60,756 nt of DNA from Thermococcaceae archaeon (GCA_030156945.1 JASGLT010000011.1:1-60756), one strand, 5' to 3'; shown: positions 42,912-54,492, counted from the stretch's first letter. Notes: generated by a model not told the origin, from the letters alone. A program made the numbers and translations.

Positions 42912-44300
42912 TTAAGCCCTCTTCCTGTACTTGGGGTGGTACTTCTCGATGTACTCCTTCCTGACACGCTTGAGCTCGCTCTCCGGAAGCTCCGCCAACA
43001 GCTCCCATCCGAGGTCGAGGGTCTCAAAGATGCTCCTGTCCTCGTCATAGCGCTGGGCGACGAATTCCCTCTCGAACCTATCAGCGAACTTGAGGTACTT
43101 CCTGTCGGTCTCGCTCAAAGCCTCTTCACCTACGACCGCAACGAGGTCTCTCAACGAGCGTCCTTCGGCGTAGGCCGCGTAGAGCTGCTGGCTGAGCTGC
43201 GGGTGGTCCTCCCTCGTCATGCCCTTACCGATACCGTCTTTCATCAGACGGCTGAGAGACGGGAGCACGTCTATTGGCGGGTAGATTCCCTTCCTGTGGA
43301 GCTCCCTGCTGAGGACTATCTGGCCCTCGGTGATGTAACCGGTCAGATCGGGAATCGGGTGGGTGATGTCGTCGTCCGGCATCGTGAGGATTGGCATCTG
43401 GGTTATGGAACCCTTCCTGCCCCTGACACGGCCGGCCCTCTCGTAGATTGTTGCAAGGTCGGTGTACATGTAACCCGGGTAACCGCGCCTTCCGGGAACC
43501 TCCTCACGGGCAGCTGAAATCTCACGAAGGGCTTCGGCGTAGTTTGTCATGTCCGTGAGGATGACGAGAACCTGCATGTCGTAGTCGAACGCTAAATACT
43601 CCGCAACGGTGAGGGCCATACGCGGGGTGATGATGCGCTCTATTGCAGGGTCGTCAGCTAAGTTGAGGAAGAGAACCGCCCTCTCTATTGCTCCAGTCTC
43701 CTCGAAGCTCTTCTTGAAGAAGTTTGCCTCCTCGTAGGTGATACCCATGGCGGCAAAGACAACGGCGAAGCTCTCCTCCTCACCGAGAACCTTTGCCTGC
43801 CTTGCTATCTGGGCCGCGAGCATGTTGTGCGGCAGTCCAGAACCGCTGAATATCGGGAGCTTCTGGCCGCGGATGAGGGTGTTCATCCCGTCTATGGCCG
43901 ATACACCGGTCTGGATGAAGTCCCTCGGGTAGGCACGGGCAACGGGGTTGAGCGGGGCACCGTGAACGTCTCTCCTGTCCTCGGGGATGATCTCCGGGCC
44001 GCCGTCGATGGGCCTACCGATGCCGTTGAATATCCTTCCAAGCATGTCCATTGAAACGGGAACCTTGAGGGTCTCACCGGTGAAGCGGACGCTTGTGGTC
44101 TTAACGTCGAGGTCTCTCGTGCCCTCAAAGACCTGGACTATCGCCATGTCCTCCCTGGCCTCAAGGACCTGTCCCTTCCTCTTCTCGCCGCTCTCGGTCT
44201 CTATCTCAACGACCTCACCGTAGGCAACTCCCTTGACGCCCTCGACGATCATGAGCGGTCCGTAAATCTTGCTAACGGTTGAGTACTCCATTCCCGGCAT
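42912..44300 (-). CDS. atpB: A-type ATP synthase subunit B
   Basis: Non-catalytic head subunit of 462 residues. [17 protein letters not shown] is the typical start, with SGSGLPHN in place of a working P-loop, as in all B subunits. [20 protein letters not shown] and [17 protein letters not shown] are conserved. Three in-frame starts are close; the ATG at 44300 gives the family-standard N-terminus MPGMEYS. It overlaps or abuts the atpA stop, so subunits A and B are made in equal number. Confidence 0.96.
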   Translation of the reverse strand: MPGMEYSTVSKIYGPLMIVEGVKGVAYGEVVEIETESGEKRKGQVLEAREDMAIVQVFEGTRDLDVKTTSVRFTGETLKVPVSMDMLGRIFNGIGRPIDGGPEIIPEDRRDVHGAPLNPVARAYPRDFIQTGVSAIDGMNTLIRGQKLPIFSGSGLPHNMLAAQIARQAKVLGEEESFAVVFAAMGITYEEANFFKKSFEETGAIERAVLFLNLADDPAIERIITPRMALTVAEYLAFDYDMQVLVILTDMTNYAEALREISAAREEVPGRRGYPGYMYTDLATIYERAGRVRGRKGSITQMPILTMPDDDITHPIPDLTGYITEGQIVLSRELHRKGIYPPIDVLPSLSRLMKDGIGKGMTREDHPQLSQQLYAAYAEGRSLRDLVAVVGEEALSETDRKYLKFADRFEREFVAQRYDEDRSIFETLDLGWELLAELPESELKRVRKEYIEKYHPKYRKRA

Positions 44301-44305
44301 CAGCA

Positions 44306-46063
44306 TCACGCCCCGTACTTCTTAAAGAGCTCCTCAAACTGCTCGTTGGTTTCATCGATGAGCGCAGCGACCTTCTCAACCTCAGCCTCGTACTTCATAC
44401 GGCCTATCTTCTCCCTGACCGGAAGCTTGTTTATCTCCTCGACGGGGACTCCCCTCTCTACTGCCGCCATCGTCTTCTCGTAGAAGTTCAGGAGAACTCT
44501 CATCATGGTGACCTGCTTCTTGGGCGGGCAGTAGGTGTCTACCTCGTCGAAAGCGTCCTGCTGGAGGTAGTCCTCACGAAGCATTCTGGCAACGAGGAGT
44601 ACTGCCTTTTCTCTGTCAGGCAGGGCATCCGGACCGACGATTCTAACTATCTCCTGGAGTTCGGCCTCCTTCTGGAGGAGGGCCATAGCTGTATCGCGCA
44701 TCTTTCTCCACTCGGGGTCAACGTTGCTCTGCCACCAGTCCTGAACGGCATCTACGTATAGCGAGTAGCTCCTCAGCCAGTTGATGGCCGGGAAGTGCCT
44801 CCTCCTCGCTAAGTCAGCGTCCAGCGCCCAGAAGACCTTGACGACACGGAGGGTGTTCTGAACGACCGGCTCGCTGAAGTCACCACCGGGCGGTGAAACT
44901 GCACCGATGACCGAAACGCTGCCGATCCTCTCGTCGCTTCCGAGTGTTACAACACGGCCCGCTCTCTCGTAGAACTCCGCTATCTTCGAGGCGAGGTAGG
45001 CCGGATAACCCTCCTCACCGGGCATCTCCTCGAGACGGCCTGAAATCTCACGGAGGGCCTCTGCCCATCTTGAGGTGGAATCGGCCATAAGGGCAACGTC
45101 GTAGCCCTGGTCGCGGAAGTACTCCGCGATGGTGATTCCCGTGTAGATGGAAGCCTCACGCGCTGCAACCGGCATGTTCGAGGTGTTGGCTATGAGCACG
45201 GTCCTCTCCATGAGCGGCTTTCCGGTCTTCGGGTCCTTGAGCTTCGGGAACTCCTCCAGAACGTCGGTCATCTCGTTACCGCGCTCACCGCAGCCGATGT
45301 AAACGACAACCTGCGCGTCGCTCCACTTCGCGAGCTGGTGCTGGGTGACGGTCTTACCGGAACCGAACGGGCCAGGAATTGCGGCCGTTCCACCCTTGGC
45401 CTGGCTGAAGAAGGTGTCTATAACCCTCTGACCGGTGATGAGGGGAACCTCGGGCGGGAGCTTCCGCTTGTAGGGCCTCTTGAGACGAACCGGCCAGCGG
45501 TGGTACATCTTGAGTTCTTCAATTGTCCCGTCTGGCTTCTTTACCTTGGCTATGACCTCTTCGATGGTGTAGTCTCCTTCCTCGGCTATCTCAACTATCT
45601 CGCCCTCAACCCACGGCGGGACGAGGATTTTGTGCTCGATGATGCTTGTCTCGGGAACTACACCGAGTACGTCTCCACCGACTACTTTGTCGCCGGCCTT
45701 AACCTTTGGAGTGAAGTGCCACTTCTTGTCCCTGGGAAGTGCCGGAGCCGTCAAGCCCCTCGCTATGAAGTCACCGCTGAGTTCCCTTAGAACCTCAAGC
45801 GGCCTCTGGATACCGTCGTACATTGCAGTGAGCAGACCAGGACCGAGTTCGACGCTCAGCGAAGCTCCGGTCCCCTCCACAGGCTCCCCGGGTCTTATGC
45901 CTGCCGTCTCCTCGTAGACCTGTATGACTGCCCTGTCACCTTCAAGACGGATTATTTCCCCAATGAGACCCATTTCGCCAACGCGGACTACTTCGTACAT
46001 CTTAGAGCCCTTCATGCCGTCCGCAACGACAAGGGGTCCGGTTACTCTAATTATCCTCCCCAT
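44306..46063 (-). CDS. atpA: A-type ATP synthase catalytic subunit A
   Basis: Catalytic head subunit of 585 residues. The P-loop GPFGSGKT is intact and uninterrupted, with the non-homologous bulge region at about 110-190. [12 protein letters not shown] and [20 protein letters not shown] are the nucleotide-binding signatures, and [11 protein letters not shown] is typical of A subunits. There is no intein, unlike AtpA genes of some Pyrococcus species. The ATG lies behind GAGGTGA, four bases from the atpF end. Confidence 0.97.
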   Translation of the reverse strand: MGRIIRVTGPLVVADGMKGSKMYEVVRVGEMGLIGEIIRLEGDRAVIQVYEETAGIRPGEPVEGTGASLSVELGPGLLTAMYDGIQRPLEVLRELSGDFIARGLTAPALPRDKKWHFTPKVKAGDKVVGGDVLGVVPETSIIEHKILVPPWVEGEIVEIAEEGDYTIEEVIAKVKKPDGTIEELKMYHRWPVRLKRPYKRKLPPEVPLITGQRVIDTFFSQAKGGTAAIPGPFGSGKTVTQHQLAKWSDAQVVVYIGCGERGNEMTDVLEEFPKLKDPKTGKPLMERTVLIANTSNMPVAAREASIYTGITIAEYFRDQGYDVALMADSTSRWAEALREISGRLEEMPGEEGYPAYLASKIAEFYERAGRVVTLGSDERIGSVSVIGAVSPPGGDFSEPVVQNTLRVVKVFWALDADLARRRHFPAINWLRSYSLYVDAVQDWWQSNVDPEWRKMRDTAMALLQKEAELQEIVRIVGPDALPDREKAVLLVARMLREDYLQQDAFDEVDTYCPPKKQVTMMRVLLNFYEKTMAAVERGVPVEEINKLPVREKIGRMKYEAEVEKVAALIDETNEQFEELFKKYGA

Positions 46064-46068
46064 TTCCT

Positions 46069-46377
46069 TCACCTCTTAAGCTCAACACCAATAGCCCTTC
46101 TAACAATCTCCCTAATAGCCTCCTCACCGAAGGCTGAACCGGACTTGTCCGGTATCTGAAGGATGATCGGGAACCTTACATCGGGCAGCTCAACTTTTGC
46201 CGCGAGCCTCTCGGTTATCAGAACTATCCCAATGTCCCCCCTCTCAACCAGCTCCCTGAGTTTATTCCTGAGCCTTTCCAGCTCGAGAGGGGTTTCCTTA
46301 AACGAGTAGACCTCATGAACACCAGCCAGTTTGAATGCCAGTGCAGTGTCGCTGTCGCCGAGCACCGCTATCTTCAT
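46069..46377 (-). CDS. atpF: A-type ATP synthase subunit F
   Basis: Small Rossmann-like central-stalk subunit of 102 residues ([31 protein letters not shown], and a helical C-terminus with [10 protein letters not shown]). It binds D and helps link rotation to catalysis. GGTGATC precedes the ATG, which overlaps the atpC stop by four bases. Confidence 0.95.
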   Translation of the reverse strand: MKIAVLGDSDTALAFKLAGVHEVYSFKETPLELERLRNKLRELVERGDIGIVLITERLAAKVELPDVRFPIILQIPDKSGSAFGEEAIREIVRRAIGVELKR

Positions 46378-47474
46378 GCCAGATCACCTATCATCTCCTT
46401 TATCCTCTCGGGCTCCACACCATCGGCAATAAGCTTAACAATAGCCCTGAGCTTTTTGATCTCCCTCTCCTTCTTCAGGACGTAGACGATCGGGGCCGCT
46501 ATGCTGAGGGGATAGAACCTCGACACCTCAACCATTCTCTGGAGTATGTACTCATCCAGAGCCCTCTCAAGGACTCCAAAGTTCCTCTCGAGCTCCTCCC
46601 TGACCTCCCTTATGACCTTTCCATACCTCGTTGAGTCGAGTTCCGCCAAGGCCATGCCAACATCGTCAACTCGTATTACTCCCTCGAGGTCAACACTACC
46701 CCCGCTCAGGAGCAGCGATCTTATCTCCTCAGCGCTCATCCCGGCGGCTTTTGCCCTTAGTGCCGTCACTATGTTGAGCCTGTCAACCTTCATCCTGAGG
46801 AACTCCAGGAGTATTGTTTTCTCGTCTCCTTTCCTGGAGAGTGCGTAATCGAGCAGCCTGCCGTAGTAAAGTCTGTAAAGCTCAGTTTCGAACTGAGAGG
46901 CAGTGATTTCACCCAGGATCAACTTTCTGAAGGGTTCTTCGTAGGGGGTTCCCTCAAGGATTACGAGGATTTCCTCCATGCTCTTGGCTTCCGCCATCGC
47001 CTTAACCTTGGGTAGCAGGAGACCAATCTCACTCACGTAGTCTATGGCTGGTTCTCCCCTGAGTTTGGCCTTGACAACTGCTGCAATGTTCCTCACGTCC
47101 CACTCCTCAAGGAGGAGCCTGAAAACGTCCCGGGAGCGCTTTGGAAGCATTTTGTAGAGCATCTCGTAGGTGCCGGCCAGGGACTTCTCAAGGGCCCTTT
47201 CAATTTCCTCAACGGAGTACTCAGAGAGCCCAGACAGGTAATCCCTGTATTGGGTGTCCTCAAGGTTCACGACGAAGTTCTGAAGCGTCCTGCTTTCAGC
47301 GAGTTCGTTGAACTTCTGTGAATTGAGCATCTTGGCCTCCATTGCACTAATCCTGGCGTTTGGGTAGGAGTACGGGGTGTACTTGTAGATGTAGCTCCCG
47401 GTTTTGTAGGCTACCCATGTGAATATGAGCGCTATTGTGGAGTTAAGGATTCCAGTGACGACTCCTGTCTCCAT
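46374..47474 (-). CDS. atpC: A-type ATP synthase subunit C
   Basis: Funnel-shaped adaptor between the central stalk and the rotor ring, 366 residues, mostly helical (V-ATPase subunit d/AC39 family). Three similar helical lobes are expected; [20 protein letters not shown] and the C-terminal [20 protein letters not shown] are typical. Its first about 20 residues are hydrophobic but are not a signal peptide in this family. It overlaps atpF by four bases. Confidence 0.94.
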   Translation of the reverse strand: METGVVTGILNSTIALIFTWVAYKTGSYIYKYTPYSYPNARISAMEAKMLNSQKFNELAESRTLQNFVVNLEDTQYRDYLSGLSEYSVEEIERALEKSLAGTYEMLYKMLPKRSRDVFRLLLEEWDVRNIAAVVKAKLRGEPAIDYVSEIGLLLPKVKAMAEAKSMEEILVILEGTPYEEPFRKLILGEITASQFETELYRLYYGRLLDYALSRKGDEKTILLEFLRMKVDRLNIVTALRAKAAGMSAEEIRSLLLSGGSVDLEGVIRVDDVGMALAELDSTRYGKVIREVREELERNFGVLERALDEYILQRMVEVSRFYPLSIAAPIVYVLKKEREIKKLRAIVKLIADGVEPERIKEMIGDLA

Positions 47475-47480
47475 TCTACA

Positions 47481-48092
47481 TCACCCGAAGAGGGCCTTGG
47501 CTATGGAAGCCCTTAATTCGCTCTCGAACCTCTCCATTCTGGCCTCGAAGGTGTTGTCAACCCTAACGGAACCATCCACACTTTCAACTACAAGGCCGCC
47601 TATTGTGTTCACGGGGTCGCCCCACTTAATCTTCACCTTCCGGCCGCTCTTCTCCGCCAGCCTGCTTCTGAACTTCCTTGAATGCGACTTCAGCAGCCCA
47701 AGGGTTCTTTCGTTGGATCTTACGACGAGCTCGTCCATGTTGAGTTCCCTAACGGCCTCAGCCCCGAGGCTTACCAGGGTCTCGAAGTACTCCTCCTCCG
47801 GAAGCTCGGCCAGCCTGTCCCTCAGCGCTGCAAGGACCTCCCTTATGAGCTCTTCCTGAAGTTCCAGGCGCTTCTTCCTAACCTCGAGCCTGGCGTTGGC
47901 TATTATCCTCTGCTTCTCCACATCCGCCTGCGTTTGGGCCTTTCTGAGTATCCACTCGGCCCTTGCCTCGGCCCTTTTCCTGGCCTCTTCTTTGATCTTC
48001 TCGGCCTCTTCCCTCGCCTCACTGAGCAGGTACTGTATCTTCTGCTCCGCCTCCCTCTGGATCTCCTGTATTATCAGCTCAGCCCCTTCCAT
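47481..48092 (-). CDS. atpE: A-type ATP synthase subunit E
   Basis: Peripheral-stalk subunit of 203 residues. A long N-terminal helix (IIQEIQREAEQKIQYLLSEA) pairs with subunit H as a right-handed coiled coil, and a globular C-terminal part (VNTIGGLVVESVDGSVRVDN) binds the head. GGGAGG precedes the ATG. It lies 34 bases after atpK and 6 before atpC. Confidence 0.95.
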   Translation of the reverse strand: MEGAELIIQEIQREAEQKIQYLLSEAREEAEKIKEEARKRAEARAEWILRKAQTQADVEKQRIIANARLEVRKKRLELQEELIREVLAALRDRLAELPEEEYFETLVSLGAEAVRELNMDELVVRSNERTLGLLKSHSRKFRSRLAEKSGRKVKIKWGDPVNTIGGLVVESVDGSVRVDNTFEARMERFESELRASIAKALFG

Positions 48093-48126
48093 CCTTCAGT
48101 CCTCCCGTGATGTAAAAATTAGGGGT

Positions 48127-48615
<489 letters not shown>

Positions 48616-50634
48616 TCAAACACCTCCATCAGCTTTCAGTTCAAGTTTTGAAACTTCCCTGCGGGATTTAAAGGGCTCAAAGGGCTTGCCCTCGCCCGAA
48701 TAGAACGTGCCAAAGAACTCAACATAGTGAAGGCGGAGAGAGTGAACAAACGCTCCAAGGGCGTTTATTGCCGTTGAAAACAGCTGGCCTCCGAAGAATA
48801 TTATCAGGCCAATGATGGGGCCTATGTAGAGGAACTTTATGCCCCAGACCATCCCGACCAGCACGTTTATGACCATGGCTATTCCGCCGGTTGCCAGTGC
48901 GAGTGCCATGAGCCTTGCGTAGCTCAGCCATGTGCCAACGAAGCCAAAGAAGTCTGAGATTATCATCAGTGCCGCAAGACCGCCGTTGTTTATGACTTCC
49001 CCTGCCGCAAAGAGCACCAGTCCTGCCCCGAATACCGCCTTGGCCGGGAGGTCGAGGGAAACCTCAAGCATCGAGAGCCTCTCCAGCGCGAATAGTACTA
49101 TGCCCGTTATGACGAGCATCCACGGAAGCTGCTCCAGTACTGCCCCCTTCACGTCGCCGTTCTTCCACCGGACGATGAAGCCGGCGGTGTAGCCGATGAA
49201 CAGGTGGATCAAGCCAATGGCAAGGGCCGCGAGCAGCACGGGCAGAGGTTCCCTGAGAGGGTCGATTATGCGCCATGCCTGGGCGTTGGGGTCGCCACTG
49301 ATGTGCTGGAGAACGACGTCGAGGGCGTTGCCGAAGTAGCTGCCAAAGAGCACTCCCATGACCATGGTGAAAACGGCGCTCCAGAGCAGGGTGTATGCGA
49401 ACTTGTAGGTTCCATCGTTGAACTTCTTGTGGCCGATGACGAGTAGGGCCGCAACTATACCGATTATCAGGCCGTACAGGAAGTCGGTGAGCATAAAGCC
49501 GAAGAAGAATGAGTAGGTGAAAGCCAGTATCGGGGTCGGGTCGATTTCGTTGTACTTCGGAACGCCGTACATTTCCGTGAGCATCTCAAAGGGCCTGGCC
49601 CATCCAGGGTTTTTGAGTTTGATGGGTATCTCGTCGACTTCCCCCTCACTCGGTTCACGGATGTTTATGTAAGCCTTCCCTCCCGTGAGGGCCCTTATGC
49701 CCTCCAGAACCTTCTGAACCTCAATCCTGGGAACCCATCCCGTTATTGCAAACGTCATGTTGGTTCTTGCGAGCATAGGAAGCACGGAGGCCTTGTCGCG
49801 CTCGTTCTCAACGAGCTCCCTGTAGAATACCACGTCATCGTAGTAGAGCTCCGCCATCTTTTCAACTTCTTTCTTGATGGCATCAAGCTCCTTCTCCTTG
49901 GCCTCAAGCTTTTGGGCGTACTCCTTTATGAGCTCCCTGGGCCTTCCGCGCCCCTCGGGCACTTCAACCTTCTCGAAGGAGTACTTCGCAAGCACTGAGT
50001 TTACCCTGCTGTAGTCCCTTTTAAGGAACGCCAGGGCAACGAGAACTCCGTCCGAAACTTCCCTGTGAACCAGGGCAACCCTGTTCTCGGTGGCCTTTTT
50101 CAGCTCCTCCACCATCGGAAGAAACTTGGGCTTCTCCACGAAGCCAACGGCAACCTCAACGAGTCCGCTGTGGCGGAGGTACTCCACTTCAATGTCGAGG
50201 AGGGAGAGCATCTCAAGAACCCTGATTTCGTCCCTCAGCCTCTCCATTTCGCTCTGGATGGAGCTTATTTTACCCTCAGCGCTTTTAACCTCCGGCTCCA
50301 CGACGGAGAGAAAATCCTCGACGTCTTTTATCAGCTTTTCAATGCCCTCATAGCGATACTCGCGCTTTTTCTTTTCCCGGGGGAATATGAAGGCCTTGAT
50401 GCCTCCCCCTGAGGACTTCCTGTAAGAACCGAGGAAATCGGCTATTCTGGATATCGTGATGCTGTAGGATGCCGCCTTCCTGTGATACTCGTTTGGAGAG
50501 TCTTTTTGAACGCTCTCGACATTGACCTCCCTTATCTCAACGACGCCGCTCTCATGGAGATAAGTCAGGAGGGCGTCTTTAAATCGGTTGAGCGTGATTA
50601 CCTCGATTTTTACCATTTCTTCGGGCTTGAACAT
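48616..50634 (-). CDS. atpI: A-type ATP synthase membrane stator, subunit I (a)
   Basis: Stator subunit of 672 residues. About 340 N-terminal residues lie in the cytoplasm with coiled-coil arms that bind the E/H stalks (AKEKELDAIKKEVEKMAELY region). About seven or eight membrane helices follow, forming the ion half-channels; TYSFFFGFMLTDFLYGLIIG is the conserved first pair, and SYARLMALALATGGIAMVIN contains the essential arginine region. AGAGGGATATG precedes the ATG. Confidence 0.95.
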   Translation of the reverse strand: MFKPEEMVKIEVITLNRFKDALLTYLHESGVVEIREVNVESVQKDSPNEYHRKAASYSITISRIADFLGSYRKSSGGGIKAFIFPREKKKREYRYEGIEKLIKDVEDFLSVVEPEVKSAEGKISSIQSEMERLRDEIRVLEMLSLLDIEVEYLRHSGLVEVAVGFVEKPKFLPMVEELKKATENRVALVHREVSDGVLVALAFLKRDYSRVNSVLAKYSFEKVEVPEGRGRPRELIKEYAQKLEAKEKELDAIKKEVEKMAELYYDDVVFYRELVENERDKASVLPMLARTNMTFAITGWVPRIEVQKVLEGIRALTGGKAYINIREPSEGEVDEIPIKLKNPGWARPFEMLTEMYGVPKYNEIDPTPILAFTYSFFFGFMLTDFLYGLIIGIVAALLVIGHKKFNDGTYKFAYTLLWSAVFTMVMGVLFGSYFGNALDVVLQHISGDPNAQAWRIIDPLREPLPVLLAALAIGLIHLFIGYTAGFIVRWKNGDVKGAVLEQLPWMLVITGIVLFALERLSMLEVSLDLPAKAVFGAGLVLFAAGEVINNGGLAALMIISDFFGFVGTWLSYARLMALALATGGIAMVINVLVGMVWGIKFLYIGPIIGLIIFFGGQLFSTAINALGAFVHSLRLHYVEFFGTFYSGEGKPFEPFKSRREVSKLELKADGGV

Positions 50635-50635
50635 A

Positions 50636-50947
50636 TCATATCCCTCTTATCAGTTCTATGCCCGCCGAAATTGCACTCTCAAAGTTTTTAGTCGCCATGA
50701 CCTTGAGCTCTTCGAGCTCCTTCTCCCCCTCTTCAAGGATCTTCCTTGCCTCAGACTCTCCCTCCTCCCTGGCCTTCTTTATTATCTCCTCGGCCTTCCT
50801 CTCGGCATCCTCAATTATCTCTTTCTCAATCAGCTTGGCTTCCTCTCGCGCTTTGGCAACGATCTCCTTTGCCCGGACTTTAGCTTCCTCTATGCGCTCT
50901 TCAGAACGCCTTTCCGCCTCTACAATCTCCCTGATTACTTCCTCCAT
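50636..50947 (-). CDS. atpH: A-type ATP synthase subunit H
   Basis: Peripheral-stalk coiled-coil subunit, 103 residues of nearly unbroken heptads (EEVIREIVEAERRSEERIEE onward). It pairs with E. First gene of the nine-gene operon. The TATA box TTTAAATAG (51006-51014) predicts a start near 50985, so an ATG at 50986 (13 more residues, leaderless) is an alternative. I chose ATG 50947 because GGGGGG lies before it and its length matches the family. Confidence 0.88.
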   Translation of the reverse strand: MEEVIREIVEAERRSEERIEEAKVRAKEIVAKAREEAKLIEKEIIEDAERKAEEIIKKAREEGESEARKILEEGEKELEELKVMATKNFESAISAGIELIRGI

Positions 50948-51051
50948 GATGAGCCCCCCAATGGATTCCAGATGATCCTCAGCCATCTCCGGCTTGTTAG
51001 GGCAGTTTAAATAGTTTACGGTGAACAAAAGCAGCAAAAATGAAAGTTAAA

Positions 51052-51753
51052 TCAATCGTTTGAGTTATTTTCTCCCTCCTTGGGTTTTTCAATGAGAGAT
51101 TTGAGTCCCTCCAGCGCCGAGTTCTTGGCGAAGATTATTATCTGACCTTTCTCAGGCAGTTTCGTGTCCCCTGAGGGTATTATTAGGTTCCCCTTGCTGT
51201 CGTATATTGCAACTATTAGGGCGTCCTTTGGCAGGTGAAGGTCGCGGACGTATTTCCCAGCTATCTCTTTGTTCTCGTCAATCTCAAACTTCACTATTTC
51301 AGCACCCTCCTTGGGGAAAAGGACCCTCTCGTAGCCGGGAGTCACTATGTTCCTGCTTATGTACTCGGCAGCTATCTCTTCGGGAGATATTACGAAGTCA
51401 AAGTACTTCCTGAGGTCAGTAACCTCCTCAAATATCCTCCTGTTCTGAGGGTTGCTTATCCTCAGGGAAGTCCTCACCTTTGGATTGAGGTGCTTTGCGA
51501 GTATGCAGGCAAGCAGGTTTGCATCATCCCTTCCAGTTAGCGCCGCGAAAGCGTCAGCGTTCCTTATGTTTGCCTCCTCAAGGGTTCTGGGATCTGTGGC
51601 ATCGCCCTCTATAACAAGGGCATTAAGGTGGTTGGCAAGCTCGTTTGCCCTCTCCCTGTTGAGCTCAATTATTGTAACATCGTGTCCATCGCTTTCGAGC
51701 ATCCTGGCAACGAGATAACCAACCCTACCGGCACCCATTATTATGACGAACAT
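51052..51753 (-). CDS. trkA: TrkA-type potassium uptake regulator
   Basis: Cytoplasmic nucleotide-binding subunit of Trk/Ktr potassium transport, 233 residues. RCK_N with the Rossmann motif MGAGRVGYLVARML (6-19) and an acidic IIELNRERA end, then a TrkA_C domain at about 145-220 (GAEIVKFEIDENKEIAGKYV). The membrane subunit TrkH is not adjacent. The ATG overlaps the secD stop by one base behind GGTGGGTGA, so the gene is expressed with secF-secD, an arrangement without an obvious functional link. Confidence 0.9.
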   Translation of the reverse strand: MFVIIMGAGRVGYLVARMLESDGHDVTIIELNRERANELANHLNALVIEGDATDPRTLEEANIRNADAFAALTGRDDANLLACILAKHLNPKVRTSLRISNPQNRRIFEEVTDLRKYFDFVISPEEIAAEYISRNIVTPGYERVLFPKEGAEIVKFEIDENKEIAGKYVRDLHLPKDALIVAIYDSKGNLIIPSGDTKLPEKGQIIIFAKNSALEGLKSLIEKPKEGENNSND

Positions 51754-53279
51754 CACTCTTCACCCACCAGATATTTGGCGATTTCCGCATAAGCCGGTCT
51801 CGTGATGAATATTCCTATGAGGACTCCCAGTATGGTCGTCACTGCAAACCCCTTGAGGGTTCCAACGAAGTACACAAGCAGGAAGCTCATTGCCGCTATA
51901 GTAGTGGCAGCTGACGCGAATATTACGAAGAACGCCCTCCCCATTCTCTTTAGAATGCTTGATCTCTTGGCTATCTTTCTTACACCACCGCTCCCGAGTA
52001 GCTCGTCGGTTATGACTATCTGCTGGTCAACGCCGGTTCCAATGGCAGCTATGATACCAGCTATCGCCGGCAGGTCGAGGTCCCATTTAATGAGAGCCGC
52101 AACTCCGAGAATTATTATAGCCTCAGAGAGGCTCGTTGAGGCAACTGGCAGTGCTATCTTCAGCTTCCGGTAGCGGAAATAGACTATGAGGAACACGGCG
52201 ACAAGAGCGGCGAGGCCAGCATAGAGGGCCTGCCTCTTGAAGCTCTCCCCGAGCCTTGGGGATATGAAATCCGTCCTGAGAACCTTCAGTTTTACTGGCA
52301 GAGAACCGCTCTTAAGAACCGTGGCTATCTTTGTCGCTTCCTGCTCGGCCTCATACCTGTTGGAGGCAGTGCCCGTTATCTCGACTTCTGGAGAGGCCTC
52401 ACCGAGTGTCAGCCCTTCAGAGACGGAGTAGGGACCGTATAGACCAAAAACCCTCTTTATAAGAGAGACATCGTCCTCATTTGGCCCCCTGTCTACGTAG
52501 GTCACCGGCAGATCTGAAACCTTGGACAGCTCATCGTAGAGCTCTTTAGGAACGTCCACGAGGACTATCTTGTCCTTGCCCTCGGCCAGCTGAAGGAGCT
52601 CCTCCGGGGTCTGATTCTCGTAAGGAACGACCTTTATGTTAAAGGCCTTGCTCACCCTCTCAAGGAGCGGAAGCTGTTCGGGAACCTGGGGGTTGAAGGC
52701 AGTGCTGTTCATCGTGTTATAGACGCTCTTGGAAACAACGAGGAGGGAGTTGGTTGGCGGGTCAAGGAACATGTCAACGTACCAGCCAGGCTTGCCTTTC
52801 ACGAGCTCCGCAAACTTCTCGGCTGCGGTTTTCGAAACCCTAAAGGGGACGTGCCATCTGTTGCTGCTTTCAATCTTTATGTTACCAACGTACTCAATGT
52901 CCTCACCGGTTCCAAAAACAACCCCGTTGAACTCAAGGTAGAAAACACCCTGGCTCTCAATAAGATTCTTTATCTGCTCCGCCTCGCGAGGATCGGTGAC
53001 GTTTGCAACCTTGACAATAACAATATCGTTTCCCTGGCCCTCTATCTGAACCTGGCGCAGACCGAGAGTGTTAATCCTCCTCTGCAGGGAAGTACTTATG
53101 AGCTCCATCGTGTCAGCAGACACGGGATGTTCAGTCTGGGCTACGATGCTGACTCCACCTGCAATATCGATTCCAAAGCTAAGAGGTCTGACGGCGAGGG
53201 TTATAATGGACCCGATAAGGAAGAACAACAGGAGAAGAACCCTCCCGTTGAGCAGAATGCGCTTAAGTTTCCTGTTCAT
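51753..53279 (-). CDS. secD: Protein-export membrane protein SecD
   Basis: Accessory subunit of the Sec translocon, 508 residues with six membrane helices. The conserved FGIDIAGGVSIVAQTEHPV segment after helix 1 and IIAAIGTGVDQQIVITDELL in the membrane core identify it; the long outside domain at about 40-340 is normal for SecD. It uses the ion gradient to help pull proteins through. ATGA overlap with secF shows coupling. Confidence 0.95.
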   Translation of the reverse strand: MNRKLKRILLNGRVLLLLFFLIGSIITLAVRPLSFGIDIAGGVSIVAQTEHPVSADTMELISTSLQRRINTLGLRQVQIEGQGNDIVIVKVANVTDPREAEQIKNLIESQGVFYLEFNGVVFGTGEDIEYVGNIKIESSNRWHVPFRVSKTAAEKFAELVKGKPGWYVDMFLDPPTNSLLVVSKSVYNTMNSTAFNPQVPEQLPLLERVSKAFNIKVVPYENQTPEELLQLAEGKDKIVLVDVPKELYDELSKVSDLPVTYVDRGPNEDDVSLIKRVFGLYGPYSVSEGLTLGEASPEVEITGTASNRYEAEQEATKIATVLKSGSLPVKLKVLRTDFISPRLGESFKRQALYAGLAALVAVFLIVYFRYRKLKIALPVASTSLSEAIIILGVAALIKWDLDLPAIAGIIAAIGTGVDQQIVITDELLGSGGVRKIAKRSSILKRMGRAFFVIFASAATTIAAMSFLLVYFVGTLKGFAVTTILGVLIGIFITRPAYAEIAKYLVGEE

Positions 53280-54190
53280 GCTCTATCCCCCCTGGAGGCC
53301 TTGAATGCAAGGTACCACCTAAGAACCCCCGCGTTGAGGATCCACGTGTTCATGAAATCCGCGAGGAGACCGAATATCAAAACCATTGCAATGTTGTCTA
53401 TGGTTTGGGAGGTTGATATCAGCCACAGGGCCAGGAGAGCTCCAAGCGTCGTTGAGCTCATCGTCACGCCCGTTGAGACTGCAGACAGATACGCTTCTTC
53501 CACGGTGTCTTCTTTTCTCCGCAGCAGCTTGGTGGTCAGGAGAATATTGCTGTCAACCGTGTAACCTATGAGCATCAGGAGTGCCGCTATAGTTGCAGTC
53601 GTGACCTCTATTCCAAGGATGCTCATGAAGGCCACCGCTATCACCATATCTGAAAGGGCGGAAAATATTATGGTCATTGATGGAACTACGTCCCTGAAGA
53701 AGAGGAACACTACGACTGCCATGGCAAGGAAGGCCATGACTATGGCCCGGAGCCCCTGGCGCTTTGCCATTTCACCGAAGGTGGGATGGACCTCACTAGG
53801 CACGGGCGAAACACCAGGATACTTCTTTTCCAGAAACTGAACTATATCGTTGGCATTTGTCCCCACGGGAGCATAAATCCTGACTCCAGAGGTCTCCAAG
53901 CCCGTGTATTTTTCAACTCTAACGTCAACACCTATAGCGGAGCTTATTTCTTTTGCCAGCTCATCAGGATCCGCTGAGACCCCGTCAGCAATCACAACGA
54001 TTCCACCCTCAAACTCTATCCCCATAATGGGTGGATGGATGGCAATTGTGAGCAGGGCGAGGATGAACACTATGAGTGGAAAAACTATCATCTTTTTTGG
54101 TTCGATCTCTGTAAGAAATGAAAGCCGCTTTTTTCTTCGAGTCATGAAATCCGGTGCAGAGTGAGACTTTGACTTTTTTGATTTAGCCAT
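53276..54190 (-). CDS. secF: Protein-export membrane protein SecF
   Basis: Partner of SecD, 304 residues with six helices. A lysine-rich cytoplasmic start (MAKSKKSKSHSAP) precedes helix 1; GIEFEGGIVVIADG follows it as in all SecF. VAFMSILGIEVTTATIAALL and LMLIGYTVDSNILLTTKLLR are the SecD/SecF signatures. The ATG lies behind GAGGTGTTGAG. It heads the secF-secD-trkA operon. Confidence 0.95.
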   Translation of the reverse strand: MAKSKKSKSHSAPDFMTRRKKRLSFLTEIEPKKMIVFPLIVFILALLTIAIHPPIMGIEFEGGIVVIADGVSADPDELAKEISSAIGVDVRVEKYTGLETSGVRIYAPVGTNANDIVQFLEKKYPGVSPVPSEVHPTFGEMAKRQGLRAIVMAFLAMAVVVFLFFRDVVPSMTIIFSALSDMVIAVAFMSILGIEVTTATIAALLMLIGYTVDSNILLTTKLLRRKEDTVEEAYLSAVSTGVTMSSTTLGALLALWLISTSQTIDNIAMVLIFGLLADFMNTWILNAGVLRWYLAFKASRGDRA

Positions 54191-54492
54191 TCTCAACACC
54201 TCTCGGATTTTTATCTTTAGGGGATAGTAAAAGTTTGGGTTTTTAAAATTAGTGGTGTACTGCGGGAATAAGTCTTCCAGCGTTTGTTCTCTGTGCTCTG
54301 GTCATTTTAGTCGGTTTTGGTTTGTGTTGGGCAGAGAATTACGGCTATAATCAAAAACACCCAAAAAAAGTCGGTTTAAATCATTAGAAAACGGCTGCAG
54401 TTTGTTTAGACCTGAAACGGCCTGTTAATTTTCCTCTATTCGGGGGTTAAATTTAAAAAGGGGGCCTGCAACCAAAGGTTTAGGTGAGAGCC
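54191..54492. promoter_or_regulatory. Divergent gap secF / speD
   Basis: 302 bp without a gene. The speD TATA box is TTAAATTTAAAAAGG (54446-54460). GTCGGTTT occurs twice (near 54311 and 54370) and GAAA(A)CGGC twice (near 54388 and 54414). For secF, TTTTTAAAA near 54239-54247 on either strand is the best TATA candidate. I see no RNA gene: no C-box/D-box pair and no strong hairpin. Confidence 0.4.

Noticed and set aside
44306-46063. Intein in AtpA or PriS
   Set aside because: The P-loop GPFGSGKT and surrounding sequence are continuous and protein lengths match intein-free family members.
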